NCBI RefSeq assembly: GCF_002494345.1
Contig: NZ_NXNI01000001.1
Coordinates: 434,001-498,000, forward strand
Origin: Natrinema ejinorense
GTDB taxonomy: Archaea; Halobacteriota; Halobacteria; Halobacteriales; Natrialbaceae
DNA length: 64,000 nucleotides
Direction: 5' to 3'
The notes beneath the pieces are model-generated. The model ran no database searches, had not been told where the DNA came from, and saw nothing but the letters and a program-made list of their open reading frames with translations. Positions 26,870-36,102 of the stretch are shown piece after piece. The translations under genes and the position numbers were made by a program. The number at the start of each line of letters is the position of its first letter. Within the stretch, counting starts at the first letter, position 1.

Positions 26870-29260
26870 TTAGTCGTCCCACCCGATTGCATCGGCGATC
26901 TCCCGGAGAATACCACCCAGCGCATCAAGTATCCCGTCGGCCGACTCATTGGGTGAGGGGTCAGTCGCCGTGGTTGTCCCTTCGGTGGGCGTCCCACTGG
27001 CGGTGGGGGGAGCAGCCGTGTTCGCTGTTGGTGTCGTTGTCTCGCTCCGTGCTTTGGCAACGTTATCGACCCTCTTGGTTACCGTCGCAGAACCACCCGC
27101 GTCGTCGACGACCAGCAGTTCGATGTCGCGTGAGGCCGTCCCTGAAGCGTCGTAGGTAACTCGCTTTCCCGTCATCACCGTCTTGTTCTCGAAGAACCAG
27201 ACGTATTGGGTGATGGTTCCATCCTCGTCGGTGGAATCGGTCGCGTCAAGCGTCACGGTACCGGCCTCCCGGTCGACCGATGAGGTGAACGAGGCAGTCG
27301 GCCGCGCGTTCGGAGTAGTGACGGTGACGGTCTTTTCTCGAACGGCGGTATTTCCGCCGCCGTCGGTGACAGTCAACTGAACGGTGTAGTTCCCGTCACT
27401 CGCGTAAGTGTGTGTCTGCGTCGACCCACTTGCACTCGACCCATCCCCGAACTCCCAGCGATACGAACTGATCGGCCCTTCGGCGTCGGTCGACCCGCTG
27501 GCGTCGAACGACACGGGCTCGCCAGTCTGCGAATCGAACGTGCTTGGGGCGAACGCGGCTTGCGGTGACGTGTCTCTCACGGTGACCGTCCTCGTCGACG
27601 TATCGGTGTTGCCGTCGCTATCCCGGACTGTTAGCTCGATGGTGTACGTCCCCGGGCTGGCATAGGCGTGTGTCCGACTCGAGGTTGAGAGTCGACCCGT
27701 CGTGTTGCCGTCGCCGAAGGACCACTCGTAAGTCGTGATGTTACCGAGGAGACTGTAGGATTGTCCCGCAGTCAGCGTCATCGGTTCGCCGACGGCGACG
27801 GCCGACTCGCTCGTCTCGAACCGCGAGGCCACGAGCTGGACATCTTGTATCTGGCGCAGCTCCGTTTCGAGTGCCGCGTCGGTCAGATCTGTGTTCGTGA
27901 CAATCAATTCTGGCTCAGAACTGTTGTTACCCGTCGTCTCAGTCGACGTGTCGGTCGATCCGCTGGGCGATGTGTCGTCGAATGACGGTTCAGTGACGCC
28001 AGTAATCAGGCTATCGTTCACGAGTTCAGTCGAGATGGTATCGCCGGCCCTGACGCCGGTGAACTGGCGTGGGGCCTTCCCATCGGCGCTGATGAACACG
28101 TCGTACGACCCTTCGACCCACCGCTCTCCACTCCACGGCGTCACTCCAACGACCTCGCCGTCGACGAAGACGGTCGCCCCCGGCGTCGCAGTGCGGACCG
28201 TTATCGGCTGCTCGATCTTCGTCAGCCGCGTGTCGATGTCGCGTGGCTCGGCCATGCGGCGCGTCTCCGGGAGGTATCCCCGGTCAGCCACGGTGACGCG
28301 AACCGAGCCGTCTCTACCCACGTCGGTCGGAACCTCGCCAGTCCACGGCGTTGTCCCGACCCGTTCTCTATCGATCGTGACAACCGCTCCGTCGACGTTC
28401 GACGTGACGGTCATCGTCTCGGTGCGGTCCTGTTCCGGGGACTCGACTTTCAGTGGTTCGTCGGGCGTGAAAATAAACGGAGGGGTCCCGTAGAGTGAAT
28501 CGAAGATAGCAGCGAAGCTTTCGTCGGGGATATCCGTCGGCTGGAGACAGGCGTCGAAGTCCTTGCCTGTCAGCGACCCTCTCGCTTCGGGGTCCCAGCA
28601 GGCTTCGAGCGTTATGCGTTCGATGGTCGTTCGCTCCTCGTCCGGCCCGAGGAACCGCGACATTTCGACGGCGTGACTCTCGTGTGCCCACACCTCGCCC
28701 TCGCGTGCGGTCCCGACGTACAGCGGTGTCTCGTCGGCTTCTTCGCCGGGGCCGAAGTACCGCTTTGGCCCAATCGGCCGGTAGGTCCCGACGTCGCGGG
28801 TTCCATCCGCGGTGGTCGCGCTCATTACCTGCCCGGGAGTGAAGAACTCGTCCGAGGCTTCCTTGGTGAAGAAATTGTGCACCTTCTTGAATGGGCCGCC
28901 GACGAGGACCGAGAACAGTTTGGCCGTTGATCGTCCGGCCTTGCTGTTCTCCTTCGGGTCTTTCGGGCGCGTGTCGCTAACCACCTTGAGCTGGAATCCC
29001 GAGGCGTAGCCGTCGCCATCACGGTCGATACGCTCGACAACGACCAGTTCCTCTACCGCTCCCGAGCCTTCCGTCTCGAACTCGACTTGCGCAGTCGACG
29101 ACACCGCTCCGCCCATGTCTACAGGAGGGACCGTCTCCAGTGACGCTTGTTGATCAGCGGGACGAGGTGCCGGTATGGTCGCCCCCATCGCTGGGCCGGC
29201 GGCGAAAACGACCATGACGACGAACAGGAGTGTTAGCGTGGCGTGAAATAGGCTGTTCAT
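26870..29260 (-). CDS. Secreted PEGA- and PKD-repeat surface protein
   Basis: 796 residues. Signal peptide at 1-27 (hydrophobic LLFVVMVVFAAGPAMGA). A unique N-terminal domain (about 50-265) with two Cys is followed by two PEGA repeats (about 283-345 and 352-415; VDGAVVTIDRERVGTTPWTGEV and GATVFVDGEVVGVTPWSG-type cores). Three PKD domains follow (about 475-562, 565-647, 650-732) with YEWSFGDG and YRWEFGDG motifs. A Thr/Pro/Ser-rich stalk (739-772) precedes a short amphipathic C-terminal helix. There is no PGF-CTERM anchor, so attachment would be indirect or the protein is released. The N-terminal domain is not recognised; an extracellular adhesion or binding role is inference. Confidence 0.82.
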   Translation of the reverse strand: MNSLFHATLTLLFVVMVVFAAGPAMGATIPAPRPADQQASLETVPPVDMGGAVSSTAQVEFETEGSGAVEELVVVERIDRDGDGYASGFQLKVVSDTRPKDPKENSKAGRSTAKLFSVLVGGPFKKVHNFFTKEASDEFFTPGQVMSATTADGTRDVGTYRPIGPKRYFGPGEEADETPLYVGTAREGEVWAHESHAVEMSRFLGPDEERTTIERITLEACWDPEARGSLTGKDFDACLQPTDIPDESFAAIFDSLYGTPPFIFTPDEPLKVESPEQDRTETMTVTSNVDGAVVTIDRERVGTTPWTGEVPTDVGRDGSVRVTVADRGYLPETRRMAEPRDIDTRLTKIEQPITVRTATPGATVFVDGEVVGVTPWSGERWVEGSYDVFISADGKAPRQFTGVRAGDTISTELVNDSLITGVTEPSFDDTSPSGSTDTSTETTGNNSSEPELIVTNTDLTDAALETELRQIQDVQLVASRFETSESAVAVGEPMTLTAGQSYSLLGNITTYEWSFGDGNTTGRLSTSSRTHAYASPGTYTIELTVRDSDGNTDTSTRTVTVRDTSPQAAFAPSTFDSQTGEPVSFDASGSTDAEGPISSYRWEFGDGSSASGSTQTHTYASDGNYTVQLTVTDGGGNTAVREKTVTVTTPNARPTASFTSSVDREAGTVTLDATDSTDEDGTITQYVWFFENKTVMTGKRVTYDASGTASRDIELLVVDDAGGSATVTKRVDNVAKARSETTTPTANTAAPPTASGTPTEGTTTATDPSPNESADGILDALGGILREIADAIGWDD

Positions 29261-29394
29261 GTATTGTTCAAATGTTATACTGTGTCGAACTATCTAGTAT
29301 ATATTTCTATGGGGTAACGGACAGCAGTGGCCTCTCCGCGAAACTCTCGAAGGACGCTGAAACACGTCTGTAGGTCCAGTAACGCGACTGAAGC

Positions 29395-29607
29395 GGGTTC
29401 TACGTCGTAGATAATGGTGTGAGGATACCCGATGGTGAGCGTGACGACAGCTTCGAGGTGGGGTACTCGACTGGCGCGGACGGAACGGGCTTCGAACTAC
29501 GACTCGTCAAGCAGATTGTTACCGATCACGGCTGAGTGGTACAGGTTGCCGACAGCGACGACGGTAGAGCACGGTTCGAAATCACTGGGATCGAGATCTT
29601 CGAGTGA
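29395..29607 (+). pseudogene. Histidine kinase C-terminal fragment (HATPase domain)
   Basis: The frame from 29410 reads DNGVRIPDGERDD, then FEVGYSTGADGTGFELRLVKQIVTDHG, the G1 and G2 boxes of a haloarchaeal histidine kinase. A TGA follows HG where family members usually carry Trp (TGG). After it the frame continues VVQVADSDDGRARFEITGIEIFE to a natural stop at 29605-29607. The His-box and sensor domains are missing upstream. It is a 5'-truncated remnant carrying at least one nonsense mutation. Confidence 0.75.
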
Positions 29608-29935
29608 TGGATGAGCGCCCTGGGTTGACTGATTCCCGGAGTATCGACCAGCAGATCCCGCCGGGGTCGTCGCCATCGCTTCGCTTTTTGGAATACGACT
29701 GGACGAAAGAGCCACCGCGGTTCGAGGCGCAATGGGCTGAAACGCGGCGTTACGTTCGCTCGAGGTCTGGAACTTGGTCGAGGAGAGCCGCTTTCGATAT
29801 CATGCGGTGGGGGATCCCGTGGCTACTATACTCCCATTCACTACTCGGTCGTTCGTCGACAGCACACGATCGAGCACACGTTTTTACGGGCCGGTGCTCG
29901 TCTCCTCGTAAGAACCGATCGAACGGGGAAATACT
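29608..29935. other. Gap upstream of the lipoprotein gene
   Basis: An open frame (from about 29604) crosses this stretch but has no recognisable domain and unusual composition. I read it as non-coding, with the promoter of the 29936 gene near its right end (CACGTTTTTACGG). Confidence 0.4.
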
Positions 29936-30436
29936 ATGAAACGGGCTATATCCGAGACGATCGATAGCGTCTCGAGACGATCAGTGTTGACGATAGGGGC
30001 TACCGTCAGCATCGGAACGGTCGCCGGCTGTCTCGGTGAGACGGGTGGGAGTGGGGAGAACGCGGAAGGGGAGGCCGACGACGATCACGGGGGCGACGTC
30101 GGAGCTGACGTCAGTGCAGAAACGAGCGCGCTCGCGGCGGAGATGGTCGAAGCGATCGACGACGATCTCTCGGTACTCAAGTGGCAACTACACGATATGT
30201 TCGTCCCGCAGTACACCGACAGCGCGGGTATGGACAGTGATATCCCGATTCTCGGAGACGCCTACGCCGATATCGTCGACCAGGGGTTCGACCGTCGAGC
30301 GATGCCGACCCTACTCGACGACAACGAGATCCCGGATTCCATGGTCTTTCTCGAACCCGAGTGGGCCACCGCGTATCTCGACGGTGACTGGTCGAAAGAA
30401 GAGTACTACGCGGAGATCGAAGCCTCCAAACACTGA
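29936..30436 (+). CDS. Tat-exported lipoprotein of unknown function
   Basis: 166 residues. The N-terminus has a twin-arginine motif (SRRSVLTIG, Arg14-Arg15) and a lipobox ending at Cys32 (TVAGCLG), so the mature protein would be lipid-anchored outside the membrane. An acidic linker (34-60) leads to a helical domain (about 62-160) with EMVEAIDDDLSVLKWQLHDMF and PEWATAYLDGDWSKEEYYAEIE. No known family. Confidence 0.75.
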   Translation: MKRAISETIDSVSRRSVLTIGATVSIGTVAGCLGETGGSGENAEGEADDDHGGDVGADVSAETSALAAEMVEAIDDDLSVLKWQLHDMFVPQYTDSAGMDSDIPILGDAYADIVDQGFDRRAMPTLLDDNEIPDSMVFLEPEWATAYLDGDWSKEEYYAEIEASKH

Positions 30437-30845
30437 TCCCGAAGGCGCTCGTTGCGCCCGACGGCGAGATTCGCGGCCAATCACGCCACCGGGGTTGTTG
30501 CCAGTCGTCGCATCGACACCGGACGGAACGTCCAGCGACAGCACCGCGGTCGCCGCGTCTTCGGCCCCCGGCGATCGGGGACTACTCGTCGTGGGCGACC
30601 GACTGGACGTGGCCGACGACGTCGCTTTTCAGTTTCACGTGCGGGCCCTCGAGTTCGTCGCCGTAGATCGCTCCGACCTCGCCGACGTTCGGTTCCGTAT
30701 CCTCGGAGTGGGGATCAGCGTCGTCCTGAACGATGGACGTGGCTGGAGGTGGATCGGGTCTCTGGAAAAACGTGGTGCCTGCAGTGGCGACGATAGCGAG
30801 CCCGTCCCGTTACGTTTTACCCCCGTGGGGCCGAATCGGTCTCCA
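30437..30845. other. Gap upstream of gatB with a start-less minus-strand frame
   Basis: On the minus strand, from about 30740 down to a TAG at 30582-30584, a frame reads VQDDADPHSEDTEPNVGEVG, then GDELEGPHVKLKSDVVGHVQ and SVAHDE. Its acidic, protein-like composition suggests a C-terminal coding remnant, but no start codon or upstream half was found. The gatB promoter probably lies at about 30813-30822 (ACGTTTTACC). Confidence 0.4.
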
Positions 30846-32342
30846 ATGACTGCCCAGACCGTCCAGCAGGGCGACCTCGTGACCGTCATCGGCCTCGAGG
30901 TCCACGTTCAGCTGGAGACCGACACGAAGATCTTCTGTGGCTGTTCGACCGAGCCCAGCGACGAGCCAAACGACAACGTCTGTCCCGTCTGTCTCGGCCT
31001 GCCGGGTGCCTTGCCGGTACTGAACGAGGCCGCCGTCGAGGCCGCCGTCAAGATCGGGAAGGCGATCGACGCAGACATTCCTGAGGAGACTCGCTTCCAC
31101 CGGAAGAACTACTACTACCCCGACCTGCCCAAGAACTTCCAGATCACCCAGTACGACGAGCCGATCTGCCAGGAGGGCTCACTCGAGGTCGCCGTCGAGG
31201 GCCAGCGCCGTACGATCGAAATCGAGCGCGCCCATCTCGAGGAAGATCCGGGCAGCCTCCAGCACGTCGGCGGCGGTGGCGGCATCGATTCGGCGGAGTA
31301 CACCCTCGTCGACTACAACCGTGCTGGCACGCCGCTGATGGAGATCGTCACCGCGCCCGACTTCCGCAGTCCGGGCGAGGTCCGAGCGTTCCTCGCCGAA
31401 CTCGAGGAAGTCCTCGAGTATCTGGGCGTCTTCGACGCCGAACGCGACGGCAGCCTGCGGATCGACGCCAACCTCTCGATCATTCCCGAGGGGGATATCG
31501 ACGGCGACGACTCCGACGAGATCGGGATGGACGCCCTCGAGGCCGCGAACCGCACGGAGGTCAAGAACATCTCGAGCCACAAGGGCGCACAGAAGGCCCT
31601 AGCCTACGAGGAGACCCGACAGAAGAACGCGATTCAACGCGGGCGCGCGGTGGAACAGGAGACCCGTCACTGGGACGAGTCCCGCGGGATCACGGTCTCG
31701 ATGCGCTCGAAAGAGGAGGAGAAGGACTATCGGTACTTCGAGGAGGCCGACCTGCCGCCCCTGCGCGTCTCGGGCTGGAAAGACGAGATCGCGATTCCGG
31801 AACTCCCGTCCGCCCGTCGCGAGCGATTCCAGGCGGAGTACGGTCTCAGCGAAGAGGCCGCCTCGAAGCTCACCTCGACGAAACAGGTCGCGGACTTCTA
31901 CGAGGACGTCGCCGGCGAGTTCGACCCTGACCTCGCCGCGACCTGGGTCGCCGACAACCTGCTGGGCGAACTCAACTACCGCGACATCGCGATTACCGGG
32001 ATCGAGGGGCGACTCGAGGAGATCAAACGGCTCGTCGAACTCGTCGCAGACGACGAGATCACGGCGAAGAACGCCCGTGAGACGGTTCTGCGATCGATGC
32101 TCGACGACGGCCGGACCCCCGACGAGGTCGTCGCCGAGGAGGGATTGGGTAAGACCGGCGAGGACGAAGTCCAGCAGGCCGTCGTCGAAGCCATCGACGA
32201 GAACCCCGACGCCGTCGACGACTACGAGAGCGGCGACGACGGCGCGATCAACTTCCTCGTCGGGCAGGTCATGCAAAAGACCGGCGGCAGTGCGGACCCG
32301 GGTGACGTAAATCAGCTTCTGCGGGCCGAACTCGAGGGCTGA
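30846..32342 (+). CDS. gatB: Asp-tRNA(Asn)/Glu-tRNA(Gln) amidotransferase subunit B
   Basis: 498 residues from MTAQTVQQGD (ATG 30846). The N-terminal catalytic core begins VIGLEVHVQLET and has the zinc-site cysteines in FCGCSTE and NVCPVCLGLPGA. The HRKNYYYPDLPKNFQI motif follows, then ERAHLEEDPGS. The C-terminal helical and YqeY-like domains follow (about 300-490). GatB activates mischarged Glu-tRNA(Gln)/Asp-tRNA(Asn) for amidation with GatA/GatC, which are not in this window. The open frame extends upstream to 30036 across the lipoprotein gene; that extension is rejected. Confidence 0.96.
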   Translation: MTAQTVQQGDLVTVIGLEVHVQLETDTKIFCGCSTEPSDEPNDNVCPVCLGLPGALPVLNEAAVEAAVKIGKAIDADIPEETRFHRKNYYYPDLPKNFQITQYDEPICQEGSLEVAVEGQRRTIEIERAHLEEDPGSLQHVGGGGGIDSAEYTLVDYNRAGTPLMEIVTAPDFRSPGEVRAFLAELEEVLEYLGVFDAERDGSLRIDANLSIIPEGDIDGDDSDEIGMDALEAANRTEVKNISSHKGAQKALAYEETRQKNAIQRGRAVEQETRHWDESRGITVSMRSKEEEKDYRYFEEADLPPLRVSGWKDEIAIPELPSARRERFQAEYGLSEEAASKLTSTKQVADFYEDVAGEFDPDLAATWVADNLLGELNYRDIAITGIEGRLEEIKRLVELVADDEITAKNARETVLRSMLDDGRTPDEVVAEEGLGKTGEDEVQQAVVEAIDENPDAVDDYESGDDGAINFLVGQVMQKTGGSADPGDVNQLLRAELEG

Positions 32343-32741
32343 TCGGTGCTCGCGGGTCGTCTCGAGTGACCGGAGCACAGCCGTTCGTCGCTGGTTAAAA
32401 TCTACGGGACGTGTGCTGGCACTCGGATCGGAACCTGTCGCGGTTGCTGTCTGATCGCGGAGTGAGACGGTGGCAGGCGGTAGCGCTCGGTGTCGCTGGC
32501 CGAACGACGATGTGGCCAACCGACGACCTCGCAGAACTTCCCTCCGCAGTTCGCCGATGGCGACCCCCGTCACAGCGCGCGCCACCAGATACCGGTTATT
32601 TTGCCCGGCGCGATACGTCAGCCCTGTACTGAGCGATGCTCACGGATGGACGAGCTGATTGCCCGCTGTCGTTCCATCGCCCGATTGCCGTCCCGTCCGC
32701 TATCGCGTCAATTATTAGCGGGTAGCATGTCGGTAGCCGAC
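32343..32741. other. Gap between gatB and the MBL-fold gene
   Basis: No convincing gene. A 29-codon frame (32637-32726, beginning MLTDGRADCP) preceded by a TATTTTG-like element could be a leader peptide, but there is no evidence for its use. A TATA-like AATTATTA at 32709-32716 serves the MBL-fold gene. Confidence 0.4.
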
Positions 32742-33707
32742 ATGGACCGCATTTCACTTGGCAATGACGAGTTCGAGGGCCGAAACAATGCGTACGTCCT
32801 CGCCGACGACACCGACGACGAACTCGCGCTCGTCGATACCGGCGTTGCCATCGATCCAGTCCGCCAGGACCTCCGCGAGGGCCTCGCCGAGCGTGGCTAC
32901 GAGTTCGCCGACGTCGACGACATCGTCCTCACGCACTTTCACGTCGACCACGCCGGACTCGCCGGCGAGATCCAGGCCGAAAGCGACGCGACGGTCTTCG
33001 TCCACGAGGCCGACGCGCCACTGGTCGCCCAGGACCCGGACGCGGTCGCCGCCGTCGAGGATCGCCGCCGCGAGCTCCTCGAGCAGTGGGGCGTCCCCGA
33101 GGCTGCACGGGACGAACTCCTCGGTTTCTTCGAGTCGGCCGACATCGAAGGGCAGCCGGCCGATCCGACGCCGATCGCGGACGGTGACGTTCTCGAGGTC
33201 GGAGGTCGAACCCTCGAGACGGTCCACGCACCGGGCCACGCGGCGGGGCTGTGCTGTTTCGAAACCGAGTCCGGCGACGAGGCGGTCGTCGGCGATGCCG
33301 TTCTGCCGGTGTACACTCCCAACGTGGGCGGTGCGGACGTGCGGGTCCAGCGGCCCCTCGAGAAGTACGTCGCCACGTTAGAACGGCTCGTCGATCGAGA
33401 GTACGATCGCGTCTGGCCCGGACATCGCGATCCCATCGACGAACCGACCGGCCGGGCCGAAACGATCCTCGAGCACCACCGGGAGCGAGCGGACACGATC
33501 CTCGAATTGCTGGGGAAGCACGGCCCGGCCGACGCCTGGACGATCAGCGAACGACTGTTCGGAGCCCTCGAGGGCATTCACATCGTCCACGGCCCCGGAG
33601 AGGCGTTCGCCCATCTCGATCATCTCCGGCACGAAGGGATCGTCGCGTACGAAAACGGCCAGTATCGACTTCAAGACGGTTCGGTGGCAGTTACGGACCT
33701 CTTCTAG
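32742..33707 (+). CDS. Metallo-beta-lactamase-fold hydrolase (glyoxalase II-like)
   Basis: 321 residues from MDRISLGNDE. This ATG is 26-33 nt after the TATA-like AATTATTA and fits a leaderless start; ATG 32727 is the alternative. The metal-binding motif THFHVDHAG lies at 64-72, with further ligands in HAPGHAAGL, GDAVLP and WPGHRDP. Residues about 225-310 form a helical C-terminal domain with a winged-helix appearance (AWTISERLFGALEG, HLDHLRHEGIVAYENGQYRL), as in other long MBL hydrolases such as LACTB2-like enzymes. Substrate unknown; thioester or phosphodiester hydrolysis are the family options. Confidence 0.85.
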   Translation: MDRISLGNDEFEGRNNAYVLADDTDDELALVDTGVAIDPVRQDLREGLAERGYEFADVDDIVLTHFHVDHAGLAGEIQAESDATVFVHEADAPLVAQDPDAVAAVEDRRRELLEQWGVPEAARDELLGFFESADIEGQPADPTPIADGDVLEVGGRTLETVHAPGHAAGLCCFETESGDEAVVGDAVLPVYTPNVGGADVRVQRPLEKYVATLERLVDREYDRVWPGHRDPIDEPTGRAETILEHHRERADTILELLGKHGPADAWTISERLFGALEGIHIVHGPGEAFAHLDHLRHEGIVAYENGQYRLQDGSVAVTDLF

Positions 33708-33849
33708 GGGTTCTCGGCCTCGAATCGATCGACCGCACGGTGGAACTTTTCATGCGTGTATTATTCACAGGTGCCTTGCTAACTTCCCTCATCTTTATTA
33801 AGTGGGAATCGAAAGGGAGGGATGAGAATCGGTAACTCACTGACTTACA

Positions 33850-35202
33850 ATGGCTAACGAAGATAACGATACTCTCGAAACGAGTACATCTGGAAACGGG
33901 GTTGTGGGACGACGAACATTTCTCGGTGCTGCGAGTGCGGGTGCGTTGACGACGACGCTCGCCGGCTGTATGGGTGGCGTCGGCGGTGGCAGTGGCGACG
34001 GGACGTTCAAAATCGGCCACCTCGGCCCGACGGAACTCCAAATGGGGCGCGGGGCCGAACGGAGCGCGGAGCTCGCGGTCTCCGAACTGAACGACAACGG
34101 CGGTATTCTCGATCGAGACGTCGAACTCCTCTCGCGAGACACCGGCGGCGCACCGTCGGAGGGCGAACGGGTGACCGAAGACCTGGTTCAGTCCGAACAG
34201 GTCGACCTGCTCGTCGGTACCTTCGTCAGCGAGGTGACCCAGGGAATCATCGACTTCGTCGCGGAGATGAACGTGCCGTTCGTCATCACCGGCTCCGCGG
34301 ATCCGGCGACGATCACGGACAATCACGGCGAAGACTACGAAAAGTATAAGAATATCGTCCGGACCGGTCCGATCAATTCCGATCTACAGGCGGAAGGGAT
34401 GGGCGGGTACGCGAGCTACCTCAACGAGCAACACGGCTTCGAGAACTTCTCGATTCTGGCCGACGACGCCGCCTGGACCGGCTCGTTCCGTGACATCCTT
34501 CCCGGCGAAATCGAGTCGAACAGCGATCTCTCCGTCGTTCATCAGGACAGAATGTCGGTCGAGACGTCCAATTTCAACCCGTTCCTCGACGCCGCCGCCG
34601 AGGCGGACGCCGACGTCGTCATGCGATTCATCGCACACGGCGGTGCGGCGGCCTTTACCAGTACCTGGGCACAGAACGAGTACCCGTTCGCCCTCGAGGG
34701 GATCAGTGTGCCGGGAATGTCCCCCGAGTTCTGGGGCGCGACCGAAGGTGCCTGTCTGTACGAGACGACGTCCCAGTCCGGTGCAGGTGGCGTCGCAGAT
34801 CTGACCGACCGGACGGAGCCCTTCATCAATGCCTACGAAGAGGAGTTCGGTAGCGGAGACCCACCGAGCAAACCGATGTACATGGGATTCAACTCGTACG
34901 ACGGGATCTTGTTCTACGCGCAGGCGGCCGAAGACGCCGGCACTGCCGATTACGAGAGCGATCTGGACGGCATCGTCGAGTCCATGCTCAACCTCGAGTT
35001 CACCGGCGCTGCGGGCGAAATCTCGCTCTACGGCGAGGACTCGGACTACCCGAACGACGTGAGGGAGACCAGAAACGACGACGACATCATTTCGAATTTC
35101 CCGATCACGCAGTGGCAGGAAGACGGGGATGGTGGCGTCGTCGAGTGCGTCTACCCCGAGCCGGACGCGACTGCAGAACACGTCGTTCCCGAGTGGATCT
35201 AA
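33850..35202 (+). CDS. livK: Branched-chain amino-acid-type ABC substrate-binding lipoprotein
   Basis: 450 residues. Tat signal GRRTFLGAASAG (Arg21-Arg22) and lipobox LAGCMG (Cys40). The mature part is a periplasmic-binding-protein type 1 fold of the Leu/Ile/Val receptor family: FKIGHLGPTELQMGRGAERSAELAV at the start, then ASYLNEQHGFENFSILADD and later hinge strands. It is the first gene of a complete livKHMGF operon. A TATA-like CTTTATTA at 33793-33800 gives a short leader. Ligand could be an amino acid, urea or short-chain amide; the sequence does not decide. Confidence 0.9.
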   Translation: MANEDNDTLETSTSGNGVVGRRTFLGAASAGALTTTLAGCMGGVGGGSGDGTFKIGHLGPTELQMGRGAERSAELAVSELNDNGGILDRDVELLSRDTGGAPSEGERVTEDLVQSEQVDLLVGTFVSEVTQGIIDFVAEMNVPFVITGSADPATITDNHGEDYEKYKNIVRTGPINSDLQAEGMGGYASYLNEQHGFENFSILADDAAWTGSFRDILPGEIESNSDLSVVHQDRMSVETSNFNPFLDAAAEADADVVMRFIAHGGAAAFTSTWAQNEYPFALEGISVPGMSPEFWGATEGACLYETTSQSGAGGVADLTDRTEPFINAYEEEFGSGDPPSKPMYMGFNSYDGILFYAQAAEDAGTADYESDLDGIVESMLNLEFTGAAGEISLYGEDSDYPNDVRETRNDDDIISNFPITQWQEDGDGGVVECVYPEPDATAEHVVPEWI

Positions 35203-35217
35203 GCGGGCCCCGAACGA

Positions 35218-36102
35218 ATGATAGGACAACTACTCTCCATACTGGTGTTAGGGGCGATGATCAGTGCCGTCTACGCACTGATCGCGATCGGGTTCACCAT
35301 GATCTTCGGCGTCGGCGGCGTCCTGAATCTCGCACACGGCGCACTGATCATGCTCGGTGCCTTCACGTATCTCGCGTTCACGTCGACCGCTGGCGCGCTT
35401 TCACTGCCACCGATCGTGGGGTTTTTGATCGCGGTCGTCGTCACAGCCGCCGCATCGTACGCGCTGTACGCGGGACTCGTCAAATACATCGAGGACAACA
35501 TCGTGATCACGTTCCTCGCGACGGTCGTCGTGGCGCTCCTGTTGACCGAACTGATCATCATCCAGTTCGGCAGCGCGCCGTCACAGCTCATTCCGGTGGT
35601 GTCGGGGACGATCTATCTCGACGCAGTCGGGACACGGCTCCGGTACGTCCAGCTGTTGGCGTTTGGCGTCTCCTGGATCGCGATCGGGTCGCTGTGGTAT
35701 TACGTGACCAAAACCGACGAGGGACGGTCGATCCTCGCGACCTCGATGAGCACGCGCGGTGCGGAGCTTACGGGCGTCAATCTCCAGAAAGTCAAGTCTC
35801 GGACCTGGCTGATCGCCGGCGCGTTCGCCGGGATCGCCGGGGTGTTCATCGGAACGCTGCAGTCGACGTCGCCCCAGATGTGGCTCAGTCCGCTCGCACT
35901 CGCGTTCATCATCGTCGTGATCGGTGGCATCGGCAGCATCAAGGGGTCCGTCATCGCGGCGTACCTGATCGGCTACCTCGAGACGGCGTCGGTCGAGATC
36001 CTCGGCCCGAGCTTCCAGGGGGTCCTGTCGTTAGTCGTCCTCGTCGCGATCTTACTGATGAGACCGAACGGCCTCTTCGGGAGGGAGCTCGTCCATGAGT
36101 AG
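35218..36102 (+). CDS. livH: Branched-chain amino-acid-type ABC permease LivH
   Basis: 294 residues, eight or so helices. The N-terminal MISAVYALIAIGFTMIFGVGGVLNLAHGA is the LivH signature, and the GGIGSIKGSVIAAYLIGYLE loop matches the ATPase-contact (EAA-like) region. It lies 15 nt after livK and overlaps livM by 8 nt. Confidence 0.94.
   Translation: MIGQLLSILVLGAMISAVYALIAIGFTMIFGVGGVLNLAHGALIMLGAFTYLAFTSTAGALSLPPIVGFLIAVVVTAAASYALYAGLVKYIEDNIVITFLATVVVALLLTELIIIQFGSAPSQLIPVVSGTIYLDAVGTRLRYVQLLAFGVSWIAIGSLWYYVTKTDEGRSILATSMSTRGAELTGVNLQKVKSRTWLIAGAFAGIAGVFIGTLQSTSPQMWLSPLALAFIIVVIGGIGSIKGSVIAAYLIGYLETASVEILGPSFQGVLSLVVLVAILLMRPNGLFGRELVHE

Noticed and set aside
30036-30845. In-frame upstream extension of gatB
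   Set aside because: It runs over the intact lipoprotein gene in another frame and is Arg/Ser/Thr-rich; the family start MTAQTVQQGD at 30846 follows a promoter-like element.
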